From: Sphingobacteriales bacterium
Lineage (GTDB): Bacteria > Bacteroidota > Bacteroidia > UKL13-3
Direction: 5' to 3'
Length of the DNA stretch: 64,000 nucleotides
Assembly (NCBI GenBank): GCA_021299635.1
Contig: JAJTFA010000004.1
Coordinates: forward strand, 186,001-250,000
Shown one piece after another: positions 1 through 8,761 of the stretch. A program made the translations under genes and the position numbers. The notes beneath the pieces were generated by a model that was given only the letters and a program-made list of their open reading frames with translations, had not been told where the DNA came from and made no database searches. Each line of letters begins with the position of its first letter. Positions within the stretch are counted from its first letter, which is position 1.

Positions 1-1551
1 ATGATTGTTATTTTCCTGCTCAAAAACGGCTACCTCACTTTTCTCACCTACTACAAATCAAAAGTGGTTTACGATATCCAGTTGCGCATGAGTCACGACC
101 TTTTTAGTGCTTACCTCAAGGCTCCATATACCTTCCACCTTAACCGCAATTCTTCAGAACTTCTTGGTAACGTGTACGACTGTGTGAAAATTATCGTAGC
201 AGGCGTAATCATGCCGTTTATCACTATTGTAATGGAAGTCTTGCTGCTTATATCCATTATCGTCCTACTCTTTTCAGTTGAACCCATCATTACACTTATT
301 ACAGTTGCCGTATTTGGGCTATCGGGTTATATATACCTGAAAAGCACCAAAAAAAGCTCGGTTAATTTTGGCAAAGAACTTCAGAAATTACGCGATGTGG
401 TGTACAAAGTGGTTACCGAAGGATTGGTAGGATTAAAAGATGCCCGTGTGCTGAACAGGGAAGATTTTTTTATACAAAACTTTTACACCAGTTCCAAAAA
501 AAATGCCAATGGCCTGATGCATCAATCATTTCTTAATGGTCTTACTAAACCCATTCTTGAAACAATTGCCATGATTGTGATGCTATCTATTACCGTTGCG
601 CTTGTTCTCAGAAGTAACGACCTCTCAGGCATTCTGCCCGCTCTGGCTTTATTTGGCTTTGCATCCATAAGGCTTATGCCTTCTATCAGCCAGATTCTAG
701 GCTGTTTTTCAAGCCTCCGGTTTAGTTCCCCGGCTATTAACCCGGTATGGAAAGATTTGCATTACCTGAAAGCACAAAAAGAAATACAATACAAAAACCA
801 TAACCAGGCAGCAAACATTACCCTCAACAAGCAGATTGAATTCAACAAAGTCATCTACCACTACCCTGAATCACCAGAACCATCCCTGATAAATGTCAAC
901 CTCTCCATTCCATCAGGAAAATCAATCGCGTTTGTGGGATCATCCGGTGCAGGTAAAACTACCATGGTTGACTTGATTCTTGGCCTGCTGAATCCTTCCG
1001 ATGGAAGAATAACCGCAGACGGGATTGATATCCATACCAATATTCAAACCTGGCAAAAACAAATTGGCTATATCCCCCAGCATATTTTTCTGGCCGATAA
1101 TAGCATTAGAAACAACATTGCTTTTGGCATGCCTGATCATGAAATTGATAACGATAAGGTTTGGCAGGCACTGAAACTTGCCCATTTGGATACGTTAGTG
1201 CATGAATTACCCGAAGGTCTTGAAACCCAAATAGGCGAAAGAGGCGTACGATTCTCCGGAGGTCAAAGACAACGCATTGGAATTGCCCGCGCTTTATATC
1301 ACGACCCGAAAATATTAGTCATGGACGAAGCTACTTCTGCACTAGATAATATCACAGAAAGAAGTATTGTACAAGAAATTGAAGCCCTCAAAGGCAACCG
1401 CACCATTATTGTAATTGCACATCGATTAACTACGGTAATGAACTGCGATACTATCTATTTCATGGATAAAGGACTAATAGTTGATAGCGGCAGCTATCAG
1501 GAATTGATAAATAAAAACGAGTCATTCAGAAAAATGGCTTTGGTTGATTAA
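1..1551 (+). CDS. ABC transporter, PglK/MsbA-like lipid-linked glycan flippase (5' end outside window)
   Basis: This is the 3' part of a half-size ABC exporter, with a membrane domain fused to an ATPase. The frame is open from base 1, and the 516 visible residues are about 60-80 short of the usual length, so the N-terminus probably lies upstream. The first ~240 residues hold hydrophobic helices. The ATPase has Walker A (GSSGAGKT, 313-320), signature SGGQ (419-422), Walker B ending MDE (441-443) and switch His474. By family and context it probably flips lipid-linked oligosaccharide across the inner membrane. No Wzx-type flippase is seen elsewhere in the window. Lipid A or peptide export is a less likely alternative. 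Confidence 0.85.
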   Translation: MIVIFLLKNGYLTFLTYYKSKVVYDIQLRMSHDLFSAYLKAPYTFHLNRNSSELLGNVYDCVKIIVAGVIMPFITIVMEVLLLISIIVLLFSVEPIITLITVAVFGLSGYIYLKSTKKSSVNFGKELQKLRDVVYKVVTEGLVGLKDARVLNREDFFIQNFYTSSKKNANGLMHQSFLNGLTKPILETIAMIVMLSITVALVLRSNDLSGILPALALFGFASIRLMPSISQILGCFSSLRFSSPAINPVWKDLHYLKAQKEIQYKNHNQAANITLNKQIEFNKVIYHYPESPEPSLINVNLSIPSGKSIAFVGSSGAGKTTMVDLILGLLNPSDGRITADGIDIHTNIQTWQKQIGYIPQHIFLADNSIRNNIAFGMPDHEIDNDKVWQALKLAHLDTLVHELPEGLETQIGERGVRFSGGQRQRIGIARALYHDPKILVMDEATSALDNITERSIVQEIEALKGNRTIIVIAHRLTTVMNCDTIYFMDKGLIVDSGSYQELINKNESFRKMALVD

Positions 1552-1562
1552 ACCCTCAACAT

Positions 1563-2582
1563 ATGGCTTTAGATTTAAACAATAAAAACATTCTCATTAC
1601 CGGTGGAACAGGTTCGCTGGGCAAAGAACTCACGAAAACCATTCTGAACAGATGGCCCGGAGTAAAACGTTTGATTATCTATTCACGCGATGAACAGAAA
1701 CAATTTCAGATGGCACAAGAGTATCCAGATCATAAATATAAATGTATTCGTTATTTTATTGGCGATGTGCGCGATCTGGAAAGACTGAAAAGAGCCTTCA
1801 CTCAAGTGGATTACGTTATTCATGCAGCAGCCATGAAACATGTGCATATTGCCGAATACAACCCGGATGAATGTGTAAAGACCAATGTGGGCGGGGCTGA
1901 AAACGTGATCAAAGCGGCTCTTGAAAGCTCTGTTACCAAGGTGGTGGCTTTATCTACCGACAAAGCTTGCGCTCCTGTTAACCTGTATGGAGCTACCAAA
2001 CTTACGTCAGACAAATTATTTATTGCTGCCAACAACATAAAAGGATACAAAGACATTACATTCTCTGTGGTTCGCTATGGTAACGTAATGGGATCAAACG
2101 GTTCTGTTATACCATTCTTCCTGAATAAAAGAAATGAAGGAGTGTTACCCATTACCGACCCGCAAATGACGCGATTCAATATTTCGCTGGCAGATGGTGT
2201 GGAAATGGTGTTGCACGCTCTCGATGAAGCCTGGGGAGGTGAAGTGTTTGTACCCAAAATACCATCCTACCGCATATTGGATGTTGCCAAAGCCATAGGC
2301 CCTGAATGTGAACTCCGGGTTTCAGGAATTAGACCTGGTGAAAAAATTCATGAAGAAATGATTTCAAGTGCCGACTCCTATACGACTTACGACTTGGGTA
2401 AATACTACGTGATTTTACCTCAAAACCCAAATTGGGACCTCAATGAATACATTAAGCATTTCAACGCTACTCCGGTTACGCCTGGCTTTAACTATTCTTC
2501 AGGTGAAAATACGGAATGGGTAGGTGTGGAAGAGTTAAGGCAACTGATTAAAGAACATGTGGATAGTGGATTTACTTTGTAG
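1563..2582 (+). CDS. pseB: UDP-GlcNAc 4,6-dehydratase (inverting), PseB-type
   Basis: This short extended SDR (339 aa) catalyses, by family, the first step of pseudaminic acid synthesis: dehydration and C5 inversion of UDP-GlcNAc. The NAD-binding motif GGTGSLG is at 14-20. The segment AAAMKHVHIAEYNP (88-101) is typical of the PseB/FlaA1 group. The catalytic-site residues are TDK (132-134) and Tyr142/Lys146 in NLYGATK. The length fits soluble PseB and not the long membrane WbpM/PglF form, which is present separately at 44842. It starts 11 bp after the ABC gene and is followed by a PseC-type aminotransferase, as in many pse loci. Confidence 0.9.
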   Translation: MALDLNNKNILITGGTGSLGKELTKTILNRWPGVKRLIIYSRDEQKQFQMAQEYPDHKYKCIRYFIGDVRDLERLKRAFTQVDYVIHAAAMKHVHIAEYNPDECVKTNVGGAENVIKAALESSVTKVVALSTDKACAPVNLYGATKLTSDKLFIAANNIKGYKDITFSVVRYGNVMGSNGSVIPFFLNKRNEGVLPITDPQMTRFNISLADGVEMVLHALDEAWGGEVFVPKIPSYRILDVAKAIGPECELRVSGIRPGEKIHEEMISSADSYTTYDLGKYYVILPQNPNWDLNEYIKHFNATPVTPGFNYSSGENTEWVGVEELRQLIKEHVDSGFTL

Positions 2583-2646
2583 ATTTTAGCTTTTAGCCTT
2601 TAGCTAACAGCCAACTGCTAAACACCAAACGCCAACTGTAAAAAAA
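2583..2646 (+). repeat. Low-complexity spacer of short degenerate repeats between pseB and pseC
   Basis: This 64-bp gap is built of near-repeats: TTTTAGC/TTTTAGCC/TTTAGC, followed by several GCCAACTG / CTAACAGCC-like units. A closely similar stretch (GCCAACAGCCAACAGCTAAC) occurs inside the next coding region at 3353-3372. The spacer contains no clear ribosome-binding site. Its function is unknown; it may be a dispersed simple-sequence element. Confidence 0.5.
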
Positions 2647-3849
2647 ATGATACCATACGGAAAACAATACATTAGCCTGGAGGACTTAAAAGTAGTTACC
2701 GAAACCTTACAATCTGATTTCCTTACGCAAGGGCCAAAAATCAAAGAGTTTGAAGATAATTTTGCAAAGTATGTCGGTGCAAAGTACGCAGTGGCGTTAG
2801 CCAATGGTACAGCAGCTTTACATTTGTGTACACTGGCATTAGGTGTTAAAGAAAGAGATAAAGTGATCACAACACCTATTACTTTTGCAGCATCTGCTAA
2901 TTGTGTTCGCTACTGTGGTGGAGAAGTTGTATTTGGAGACATCAATCCTGAGACCTATTTATTAGACATTGACTCTGTAAAAGCATTATTAGAATCTGCT
3001 CCTAAAGGAACGTACAAAGGTTTGATTCCTGTCGATTTTGCAGGTCGTGCCATCAACTTAGAGGAGTACAGAAAATTAGCGCATGAATATGGATTATGGA
3101 TTATTGAAGATGCGTGTCATGCACCCGGAGGATATTTTATCGATTCCATGGGTAAACAACAACATTGTGGCAATGGGAACTTCGCTGATTTGGCTATTTT
3201 TTCTTTTCATCCTGTCAAGCATATTGCCTCGGGTGAGGGTGGAATGATTACCACCAATGACGAGCAATTGTACAAAAAGTTGTTGATGCTTCGTACCCAT
3301 GGCATTACACGTGATGAAAATTTATTTCAAAATTCTATTGACTTTGCAATAGGCCAACAGCCAACAGCTAACCTCGAAACTCCAAACTCGAACTACCCTG
3401 CTTGGTACATGGAAATGCAAATCCTAGGTTACAACTACCGTTTAACCGATTTTCAGGCAGCATTGGGGAATAGTCAATTGCAACGTGCCGATCAAGGCAT
3501 CCAAAGAAGACGAGAAATTGCTGCTAAGTATGCGGAAGCTTTTACCAATAAATCTTTTATCAAAGGACAATCAGGAGTAGTAGAAGGGCACGCCTATCAT
3601 TTGTATGTGATTGAAGTGGAAGATCGCTTGGGGTTGTACAATTTTTTAAGAACCCAAAATATTTTTTCGCAGATTCATTACATCCCTTGCCATTTAATGC
3701 CCTATTACAGAAGTTTGGGTTGGCAAGAAGGGGATCGACAAGCATCAGAAACTTACTATAAGCATTGTATAAGTTTGCCGATGTACCCAACTTTGATAGA
3801 GGAAGAGCAAGATTATGTAATTACAAAAATATTTTCTTATTTTGAATAA
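2647..3849 (+). CDS. pseC: UDP-4-amino-4,6-dideoxy-N-acetyl-L-altrosamine transaminase, PseC-type
   Basis: This is a PLP-dependent DegT/DnrJ/EryC1 family sugar aminotransferase (400 aa). It should aminate C4 of the PseB product. The start region (IPYGKQYIS, then LTQGPKIKEFE) and the PLP lysine Lys191 in FHPVKHIASGEGG are typical. One oddity is residues 237-249 (QQPTANLETPNSN). They are encoded by a repeat-like tract resembling the intergenic spacer just upstream, and they sit in a loop between THGITRD and YPAWYMEMQ. The frame is preserved, so the protein is probably active. The following gene overlaps the stop by 8 bp. Confidence 0.88.
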   Translation: MIPYGKQYISLEDLKVVTETLQSDFLTQGPKIKEFEDNFAKYVGAKYAVALANGTAALHLCTLALGVKERDKVITTPITFAASANCVRYCGGEVVFGDINPETYLLDIDSVKALLESAPKGTYKGLIPVDFAGRAINLEEYRKLAHEYGLWIIEDACHAPGGYFIDSMGKQQHCGNGNFADLAIFSFHPVKHIASGEGGMITTNDEQLYKKLLMLRTHGITRDENLFQNSIDFAIGQQPTANLETPNSNYPAWYMEMQILGYNYRLTDFQAALGNSQLQRADQGIQRRREIAAKYAEAFTNKSFIKGQSGVVEGHAYHLYVIEVEDRLGLYNFLRTQNIFSQIHYIPCHLMPYYRSLGWQEGDRQASETYYKHCISLPMYPTLIEEEQDYVITKIFSYFE

Positions 3850-4387
3850 GATTACTCCTGTTCTAAATACTAATAGATTAAGACTAATCCCTTTAGGTCT
3901 ATTACATTTATCCAATATTTATGTTTCTTGGATGAACGATTCGGATATCATTGCTTTTTTAGAGACTGGTGGAGATTATACATTAGAAAAGCTAGAAAAT
4001 TTTTTAAAGAAGGTAGAAGAAGATAATATTTTATTTTGGGCAATTCATCTTAAGAGTGATAATAAGCATATTGGAAATATAAAGATTGATCCTATTAATA
4101 CCAAACACTTATATGGGGAGTATGGTATAATGATGGGCGACAAAACAGAATGGGGGAAAGGTTATGCAAAAGAAGCTTCTATTGCAGTTATTGATTATTG
4201 TTTTTCAGATATAATAAATTTAAGAAAAGTAAATTTAGGTGTTGTTTCTAAAAATGTAGCCGCAATAAAATTATACGAAAAAATTGGGTTTATTAACGAA
4301 GGTAGATTCATAAATCATGTGATTTCCAAAGACGGTTATGATGACGTTTTAAGAATGGCAATTTTTAATCCTGCTTATGAGAAATAA
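3842..4387 (+). CDS. GNAT-family N-acetyltransferase (RimJ/RimL-like)
   Basis: This 181-aa acetyltransferase has the RimJ/RimL layout: an N-terminal TNRLRLIPL strand, a central GIMMGDKTEWGKGYAKEA acetyl-CoA site (about 101-118) and a C-terminal NVAAIKLYEKIGF segment. The domain begins almost at residue 10, so the start must be early. The only suitable codon is TTG at 3842, overlapping the pseC stop by 8 bp. In context it may N-acetylate the 4-amino sugar (PseH role). A second GNAT at 7332 is an equal candidate, so the division of labour is unclear. Confidence 0.75.
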   Translation: MNKITPVLNTNRLRLIPLGLLHLSNIYVSWMNDSDIIAFLETGGDYTLEKLENFLKKVEEDNILFWAIHLKSDNKHIGNIKIDPINTKHLYGEYGIMMGDKTEWGKGYAKEASIAVIDYCFSDIINLRKVNLGVVSKNVAAIKLYEKIGFINEGRFINHVISKDGYDDVLRMAIFNPAYEK

Positions 4388-5249
4388 AATTATTCTAGGT
4401 ACAGTCCAATTTGGATTGCCTTATGGAATAAATAACACTACGGGACAAATGTCTGAGGAGGATGTGTTTGAAATTTTAGAATTTATTAAATCTCAAGATA
4501 TTCAGTTTTTAGATACTGCTGCAGCTTACGGAACTTCCGAAAAAAGAATTGGTAATTACTTAGAACAACAAACGCCTAATTGTCCATTTAAAATTATCAC
4601 CAAGTTGGATGTTAAAAGCGTACAAAGTCCTGTAGATTCACTAAAGCAATCGCTATTCAACTTGAAAGTTCAACAGGTGGATACAATTATGTTCCATAGC
4701 TACGATGATTTTCAAAATACTAAAAGAGTTGAATTGGATAGACTATTGGATTTAAAAGGTATCAGCTACCAAAAATTAGGAATATCCCTTTACACTAATG
4801 AGCAAATTGAAAAGGTTTTTGAAATGGACATTTTTGATGTAGTTCAAATTCCATTCAATTGTTTGGATAATCAAAATTTACGAGGGTTATCTTTGAAATT
4901 ATTAAAATCAAAAAAAATAGAAGTTCATACACGTTCTGTTTTTTTGCAAGGTCTATTTTTTAAAGAAAGGTCTTCGATAACCGGAAATTTAAAGCCCCTA
5001 GTCAAATATTTAAATCAATTAGATGAAATTGCGAAAAAACATCAAATTGACTTAGCGGCTTTGGCACTGCATTATTCGCTTTCAAAACCAAATATTGATG
5101 GTGTATTAATAGGAGTTGATTCGATTTTACAGTTAAAACAAAATATAGATTTATTAAATGTAACTGTACCTGAAAGTGTATTTAGTGAAGTAGATGGAGT
5201 AAAGGTGAATGAAATTAATTTATTGAATCCTGCAACATGGAACAGCTAA
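4377..5249 (+). CDS. Aldo/keto reductase
   Basis: This 290-aa NAD(P)H-dependent aldo/keto reductase has all four catalytic residues in place: Asp46 and Tyr51 (FLDTAAAYG), Lys76 (IITKLD) and His107 (MFHSYDD). It overlaps the preceding GNAT by 11 bp and the next gene by 13 bp, so it is translationally coupled to the nonulosonate block. The core PseB-PseI pathway has no such reduction step. I infer that it reduces a keto or aldehyde intermediate of a modified sugar or of a substituent, possibly together with the class III aminotransferase at 6014. The substrate is unknown. Confidence 0.8.
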   Translation: MRNKIILGTVQFGLPYGINNTTGQMSEEDVFEILEFIKSQDIQFLDTAAAYGTSEKRIGNYLEQQTPNCPFKIITKLDVKSVQSPVDSLKQSLFNLKVQQVDTIMFHSYDDFQNTKRVELDRLLDLKGISYQKLGISLYTNEQIEKVFEMDIFDVVQIPFNCLDNQNLRGLSLKLLKSKKIEVHTRSVFLQGLFFKERSSITGNLKPLVKYLNQLDEIAKKHQIDLAALALHYSLSKPNIDGVLIGVDSILQLKQNIDLLNVTVPESVFSEVDGVKVNEINLLNPATWNS

Positions 5250-6004
5250 AAATTTTACTGATTACCCAAGCTAGGGTAGGAAGTTCTCGATTTCCTAACA
5301 AGGTTGCTCAAAAATTAGCAGATACTACACTATTGGGTCTGCATTTAGAACGTGTAAAGAAAGCTAAGAAAGTCACGAATTTTTGTGTAGCAACCACGAT
5401 GGAAGAAGGTGTAGAAGATATTGTTAAAATTGCCAAAGAACAAAGTTTTGAAGTGTTTCAAGGCAATTTGAATGATGTTTTAGATCGTTTCTACCAAGCT
5501 GCATTTCCCTTTCAAACCGATTATGTAGTAAGAGTTACTTCGGATTGCCCTTTGCTGGATGCAAATTTAATCGATGAAGTGATTGCTCTGACTATTAAAG
5601 AAAATGCAGATTACGGAGCCAATATTTTAGCAGAACATTTTCCAGATGGACAAGATGTGGAGGTTTTCTCATTTCAGGCACTCAAGAGAGCCTGGGAAGA
5701 TGCAAAATTGCCTTCAGAGCGTGAACATGTTACCCCTTACATCAGAAATAATTCGGATGTGAAAGGAGGAGCATTATTTCATGCCATAAATTATGAAGCA
5801 CCTGCTAATTTTAACCACATACGTATGACAGTAGATGAACCAAAAGATTTACTAGCTATAGAAACTTTGGTCAATAAATTGGGGAAATACCAAACATGGG
5901 AAGCGTATACCCAATACATCATTCACCACATATGTGATTTTAATAATCAAGATATTGTAAGAAATGAAGGGTACTTAAAATCAATAAAAAACGATAATCA
6001 ATAA
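5237..6004 (+). CDS. SpsF-like nucleotidyltransferase (candidate nonulosonate cytidylyltransferase)
   Basis: This 255-aa protein has the GT-A-like nucleotidyltransferase fold of the SpsF/CMP-Kdo synthetase group. It opens with ITQARVGSSRFPNK (the nucleotide-binding loop), followed by ATTMEEGVEDI and VTSDCPLLDANLID, which carries the acidic metal-binding region. In pse-type loci a cytidylyltransferase (PseF) activates the acid to CMP-sugar. No other PseF candidate lies in the block, so I infer that role. SpsF proteins are poorly characterised and another nucleotide or sugar is possible. Confidence 0.72.
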   Translation: MEQLKILLITQARVGSSRFPNKVAQKLADTTLLGLHLERVKKAKKVTNFCVATTMEEGVEDIVKIAKEQSFEVFQGNLNDVLDRFYQAAFPFQTDYVVRVTSDCPLLDANLIDEVIALTIKENADYGANILAEHFPDGQDVEVFSFQALKRAWEDAKLPSEREHVTPYIRNNSDVKGGALFHAINYEAPANFNHIRMTVDEPKDLLAIETLVNKLGKYQTWEAYTQYIIHHICDFNNQDIVRNEGYLKSIKNDNQ

Positions 6005-6013
6005 TTTTTAATC

Positions 6014-7321
6014 ATGGGTACAGGACAAGACTTATATAAAAAAGCAAAACAACTGATTCCAGGGGGAACCATGTTGCTATCCAAAAGACCGGAAATGTTT
6101 TTACCTGACCAATGGCCTTCTTATTTTTCAGAAGCAAAAGGTTGTTTGGTGAAGGATTTAGACGGGAATCAATTCATTGATATGTCTATTATGGGCATTG
6201 GTACCAATACCCTTGGTTATGGGCATGATGAGGTGGATGCTGCTGTCATGGAAACAATTAGAAAAGGTAATATGAGCACTTTGTCTTGTCCTGAAGAAGT
6301 GTATTTAGCTGAAAAGTTAGTTGAAATGAATCCCTGGGCAGATATGGTTCGCTTTGCACGAAGTGGTGGAGAAGCAAATGCTATTGCAATCAGAATTGCC
6401 AGAGCTGCTTCTGGACGTGATCAAGTAGCTATTTGTGGGTATCATGGATGGCATGATTGGTATTTATCTACAAATCACAATGATGGCGATGGACTGTCAG
6501 GGCATTTGTTACCAGGATTGGAACCTGCAGGAGTACCAAAAAATCTGAAAAACACTGTTTTTCCGTTTCACTATAATAATTTTCCTGAGTTAGAAAAAAT
6601 TGTGAGTGAAAACAATATTGGAGTGATCAAAATGGAAGTGGTTCGAAATTTTGGACCAGAGGATGATTTTTTACATAAGGTTCGAAAACTTGCGGATGAT
6701 CATAACATTGTTTTGGTTTTTGACGAATGCACCTCTGGATTTAGAGAAACTTTTGGCGGAATTCATAAAAAGTTTGGTGTAGAGCCGGATGTTGCCATGT
6801 TTGGAAAAACAATTGGTAATGGTTATGCACTTTCAGCGGTTGTTGGTAAACGCTCTGTAATGGAAGCTGCACAAAAGACTTTTATCAGCAGCACCTTCTG
6901 GACCGAAAGAATAGGTCCAACAGCTGCATTAAAAACACTTGAGGTAATGGAAAGAGTGAAATCATGGGAAGTGATTACAGACAAGGGGCTAAAAATGCAA
7001 AATGGCTGGAAAAAATTAGCAGAGGATCATGGCTTAAGTATCAGTATATCTGGAATTCCTTCTTTATCCACTTATACATTTAATTACTCTGATGCACTAA
7101 AATACAAAACACTACTTACGCAAGAAATGCTTAAAAGAGGATTTTTGGCTAGTACCAATTTTTATGCATCTACTGCTCATGAAGACCATTATTTCGAACA
7201 ATATTTCGATAACTTAAACGAGGTATATCACCTTATTTCAAAATGTGTCAAAGGTGAAGTAGATATTGACATTCTTTTAGAAGGCCCCGTTTGCCATTCT
7301 GGCTTTAAAAGATTAAACTAA
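6014..7321 (+). CDS. Class III aminotransferase, glutamate-1-semialdehyde aminomutase-like
   Basis: This 435-aa PLP enzyme resembles HemL/OAT class III. It has an N-terminal IPGGTMLLSKRPEMFLP segment, ARSGGEANAIAIRIARAA (PLP phosphate site) and the cofactor lysine Lys265 in FGKTIGNG. Its place inside a sugar operon, next to SpsF-like and GNAT genes, argues against heme synthesis. By inference it aminates a sugar aldehyde or ketone, or mobilises an amino group. HemL-like proteins recur in SpsF-containing nonulosonate loci, but the reaction is not established. It starts 9 bp after the previous gene. Confidence 0.78.
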   Translation: MGTGQDLYKKAKQLIPGGTMLLSKRPEMFLPDQWPSYFSEAKGCLVKDLDGNQFIDMSIMGIGTNTLGYGHDEVDAAVMETIRKGNMSTLSCPEEVYLAEKLVEMNPWADMVRFARSGGEANAIAIRIARAASGRDQVAICGYHGWHDWYLSTNHNDGDGLSGHLLPGLEPAGVPKNLKNTVFPFHYNNFPELEKIVSENNIGVIKMEVVRNFGPEDDFLHKVRKLADDHNIVLVFDECTSGFRETFGGIHKKFGVEPDVAMFGKTIGNGYALSAVVGKRSVMEAAQKTFISSTFWTERIGPTAALKTLEVMERVKSWEVITDKGLKMQNGWKKLAEDHGLSISISGIPSLSTYTFNYSDALKYKTLLTQEMLKRGFLASTNFYASTAHEDHYFEQYFDNLNEVYHLISKCVKGEVDIDILLEGPVCHSGFKRLN

Positions 7322-7331
7322 ATTTTCTTGT

Positions 7332-7883
7332 GTGATTTATAGATGCTTAAATAAACAAATCTTTACATCGGGGGATTTTTCAATCGTTCCCATTCGAATG
7401 GAAGATCGTTATGACATTATTCAATGGCGTAACGAGCAAATCTATCATTTGCGTCAAAACCAACCATTGACTATAGAAGACCAAGATGCCTATTTTGAAA
7501 ATGTGGTATCAATACTTTTTGATCAAGAACAACCCAGTCAAATACTGTTTTCGATTATGGAGAAGGATGTTTGTATAGGGTATGGAGGTTTGGTGCATAT
7601 CAATTGGATAGATAAAAATGCGGAAATTTCGTTTATCATGAATACCGCATTAGAGAAAGAGCGATTTCAAGAAATTTGGTTGGCTTACTTATCATTAATT
7701 GAGCAAGTTGCATTTAAAGAACTTGTTTTACATAAAATTTATATTTATGCTTTTGATTTAAGGCCACACTTGTATGAAGCTGCTGAAAAAGCAGGATATT
7801 TTTTAGATTCTCGGTTAAAAGAACATTGTTTGTATAATGGTGAGTTCAAAGATGTGGTTATTTATTCCCAGTTAAATTCATGA
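7332..7883 (+). CDS. GNAT-family acetyltransferase, PseH-like
   Basis: This 183-aa acetyltransferase contains IIQWRNEQIYHLRQNQPLT (about 31-49), the WRN pattern seen in PseH-like enzymes of nonulosonate loci, and a C-terminal LYEAAEKAGYF helix. PseH acetylates the 4-amino group before the UDP is released. The start chosen is GTG at 7332, because no in-frame ATG lies near enough upstream. The gene overlaps the following formyltransferase by ATGA. Two acetyltransferases plus a formyltransferase in one block suggest more than one N-acyl form or position. Confidence 0.72.
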   Translation: MIYRCLNKQIFTSGDFSIVPIRMEDRYDIIQWRNEQIYHLRQNQPLTIEDQDAYFENVVSILFDQEQPSQILFSIMEKDVCIGYGGLVHINWIDKNAEISFIMNTALEKERFQEIWLAYLSLIEQVAFKELVLHKIYIYAFDLRPHLYEAAEKAGYFLDSRLKEHCLYNGEFKDVVIYSQLNS

Positions 7884-8761
7884 GAGTAGCTTTTCTTGCT
7901 TCCGGTGCTTTAGGAAAAAATGTATTAAAACATTTTATAAATAAGTATGAAATTCCATTTGTTTTAACAGATAAGGGGTCTAAACAAATTATAGATTTAT
8001 GTAATCAAAATAATATTCCTGTTTATGCAGGAAATCCTCGCTCCGAGAGAATAGATGCTTTTATTTCTGATTTAGAATGTGATGTAATAGCATCTATCAA
8101 TTACCTTTTTTTAATAGAGCGTAAAATAATTCAATTAGCCAAAAATCTATGCTTTAATATTCACGGCTCTCTTTTACCCAAATACAGAGGTAGAACTCCA
8201 CACGTTTGGGCCATAATAAATGGTGAAAGTGAAACAGGTATTACTGCACATCTTATTGATGAAGGATGCGATACCGGGGCAATTATCAAGCAAATAGTTG
8301 TAGAAATTGAATCGGAAGATACCGGAGCGATTATACTTGAAAAATACAAAAAACTTTACATTCCTTTGGTGGAATATGTTTTAAACAGTTATCTTGGTAA
8401 TACCATTAAGTTATATAATCAAGACGAAACTAAAGCAACATACTTTGGAAAAAGAACTCCCGAAGATGGAGAAATTGACTGGAATTGGAGTGTTGAAAGA
8501 ATTATAAATTGGATTAGGTCTCAAGCACATCCTTATCCAGGTGCATTTTCATACTATAATAATAATAAAATTGTCATCGATAAAGCCTCTCGTTCTGATG
8601 TTGGATTTCATTATCAAACAGAAAATGGAACAATTTTGTCAATCGATCCACTTGTTGTAAAATGTGCAACCGGTGCGATTAAATTAGATAGTATTCGAAA
8701 TAGAAAATCAAAATTCTATATTAATAAAAAGTTTTATAAATATGAAAATAGGATCGTTTGA
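7880..8761 (+). CDS. Sugar N-formyltransferase (methionyl-tRNA formyltransferase fold), PseJ-like
   Basis: This is a 293-aa N10-formyltetrahydrofolate-dependent formyltransferase. The catalytic triad of the family is complete: Asn93 and His95 in NIHGSLLPKYRG, and Asp131 in GCDTG. The C-terminal part resembles the OB-like tail of sugar formyltransferases. Small formyltransferases in polysaccharide loci transfer formyl to amino sugars. Here it would formylate a 4-amino (C7 after condensation) group of the pseudaminic precursor, as PseJ-type enzymes do. It overlaps pseI by 20 bp, tying it to that pathway. Confidence 0.82.
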   Translation: MRVAFLASGALGKNVLKHFINKYEIPFVLTDKGSKQIIDLCNQNNIPVYAGNPRSERIDAFISDLECDVIASINYLFLIERKIIQLAKNLCFNIHGSLLPKYRGRTPHVWAIINGESETGITAHLIDEGCDTGAIIKQIVVEIESEDTGAIILEKYKKLYIPLVEYVLNSYLGNTIKLYNQDETKATYFGKRTPEDGEIDWNWSVERIINWIRSQAHPYPGAFSYYNNNKIVIDKASRSDVGFHYQTENGTILSIDPLVVKCATGAIKLDSIRNRKSKFYINKKFYKYENRIV

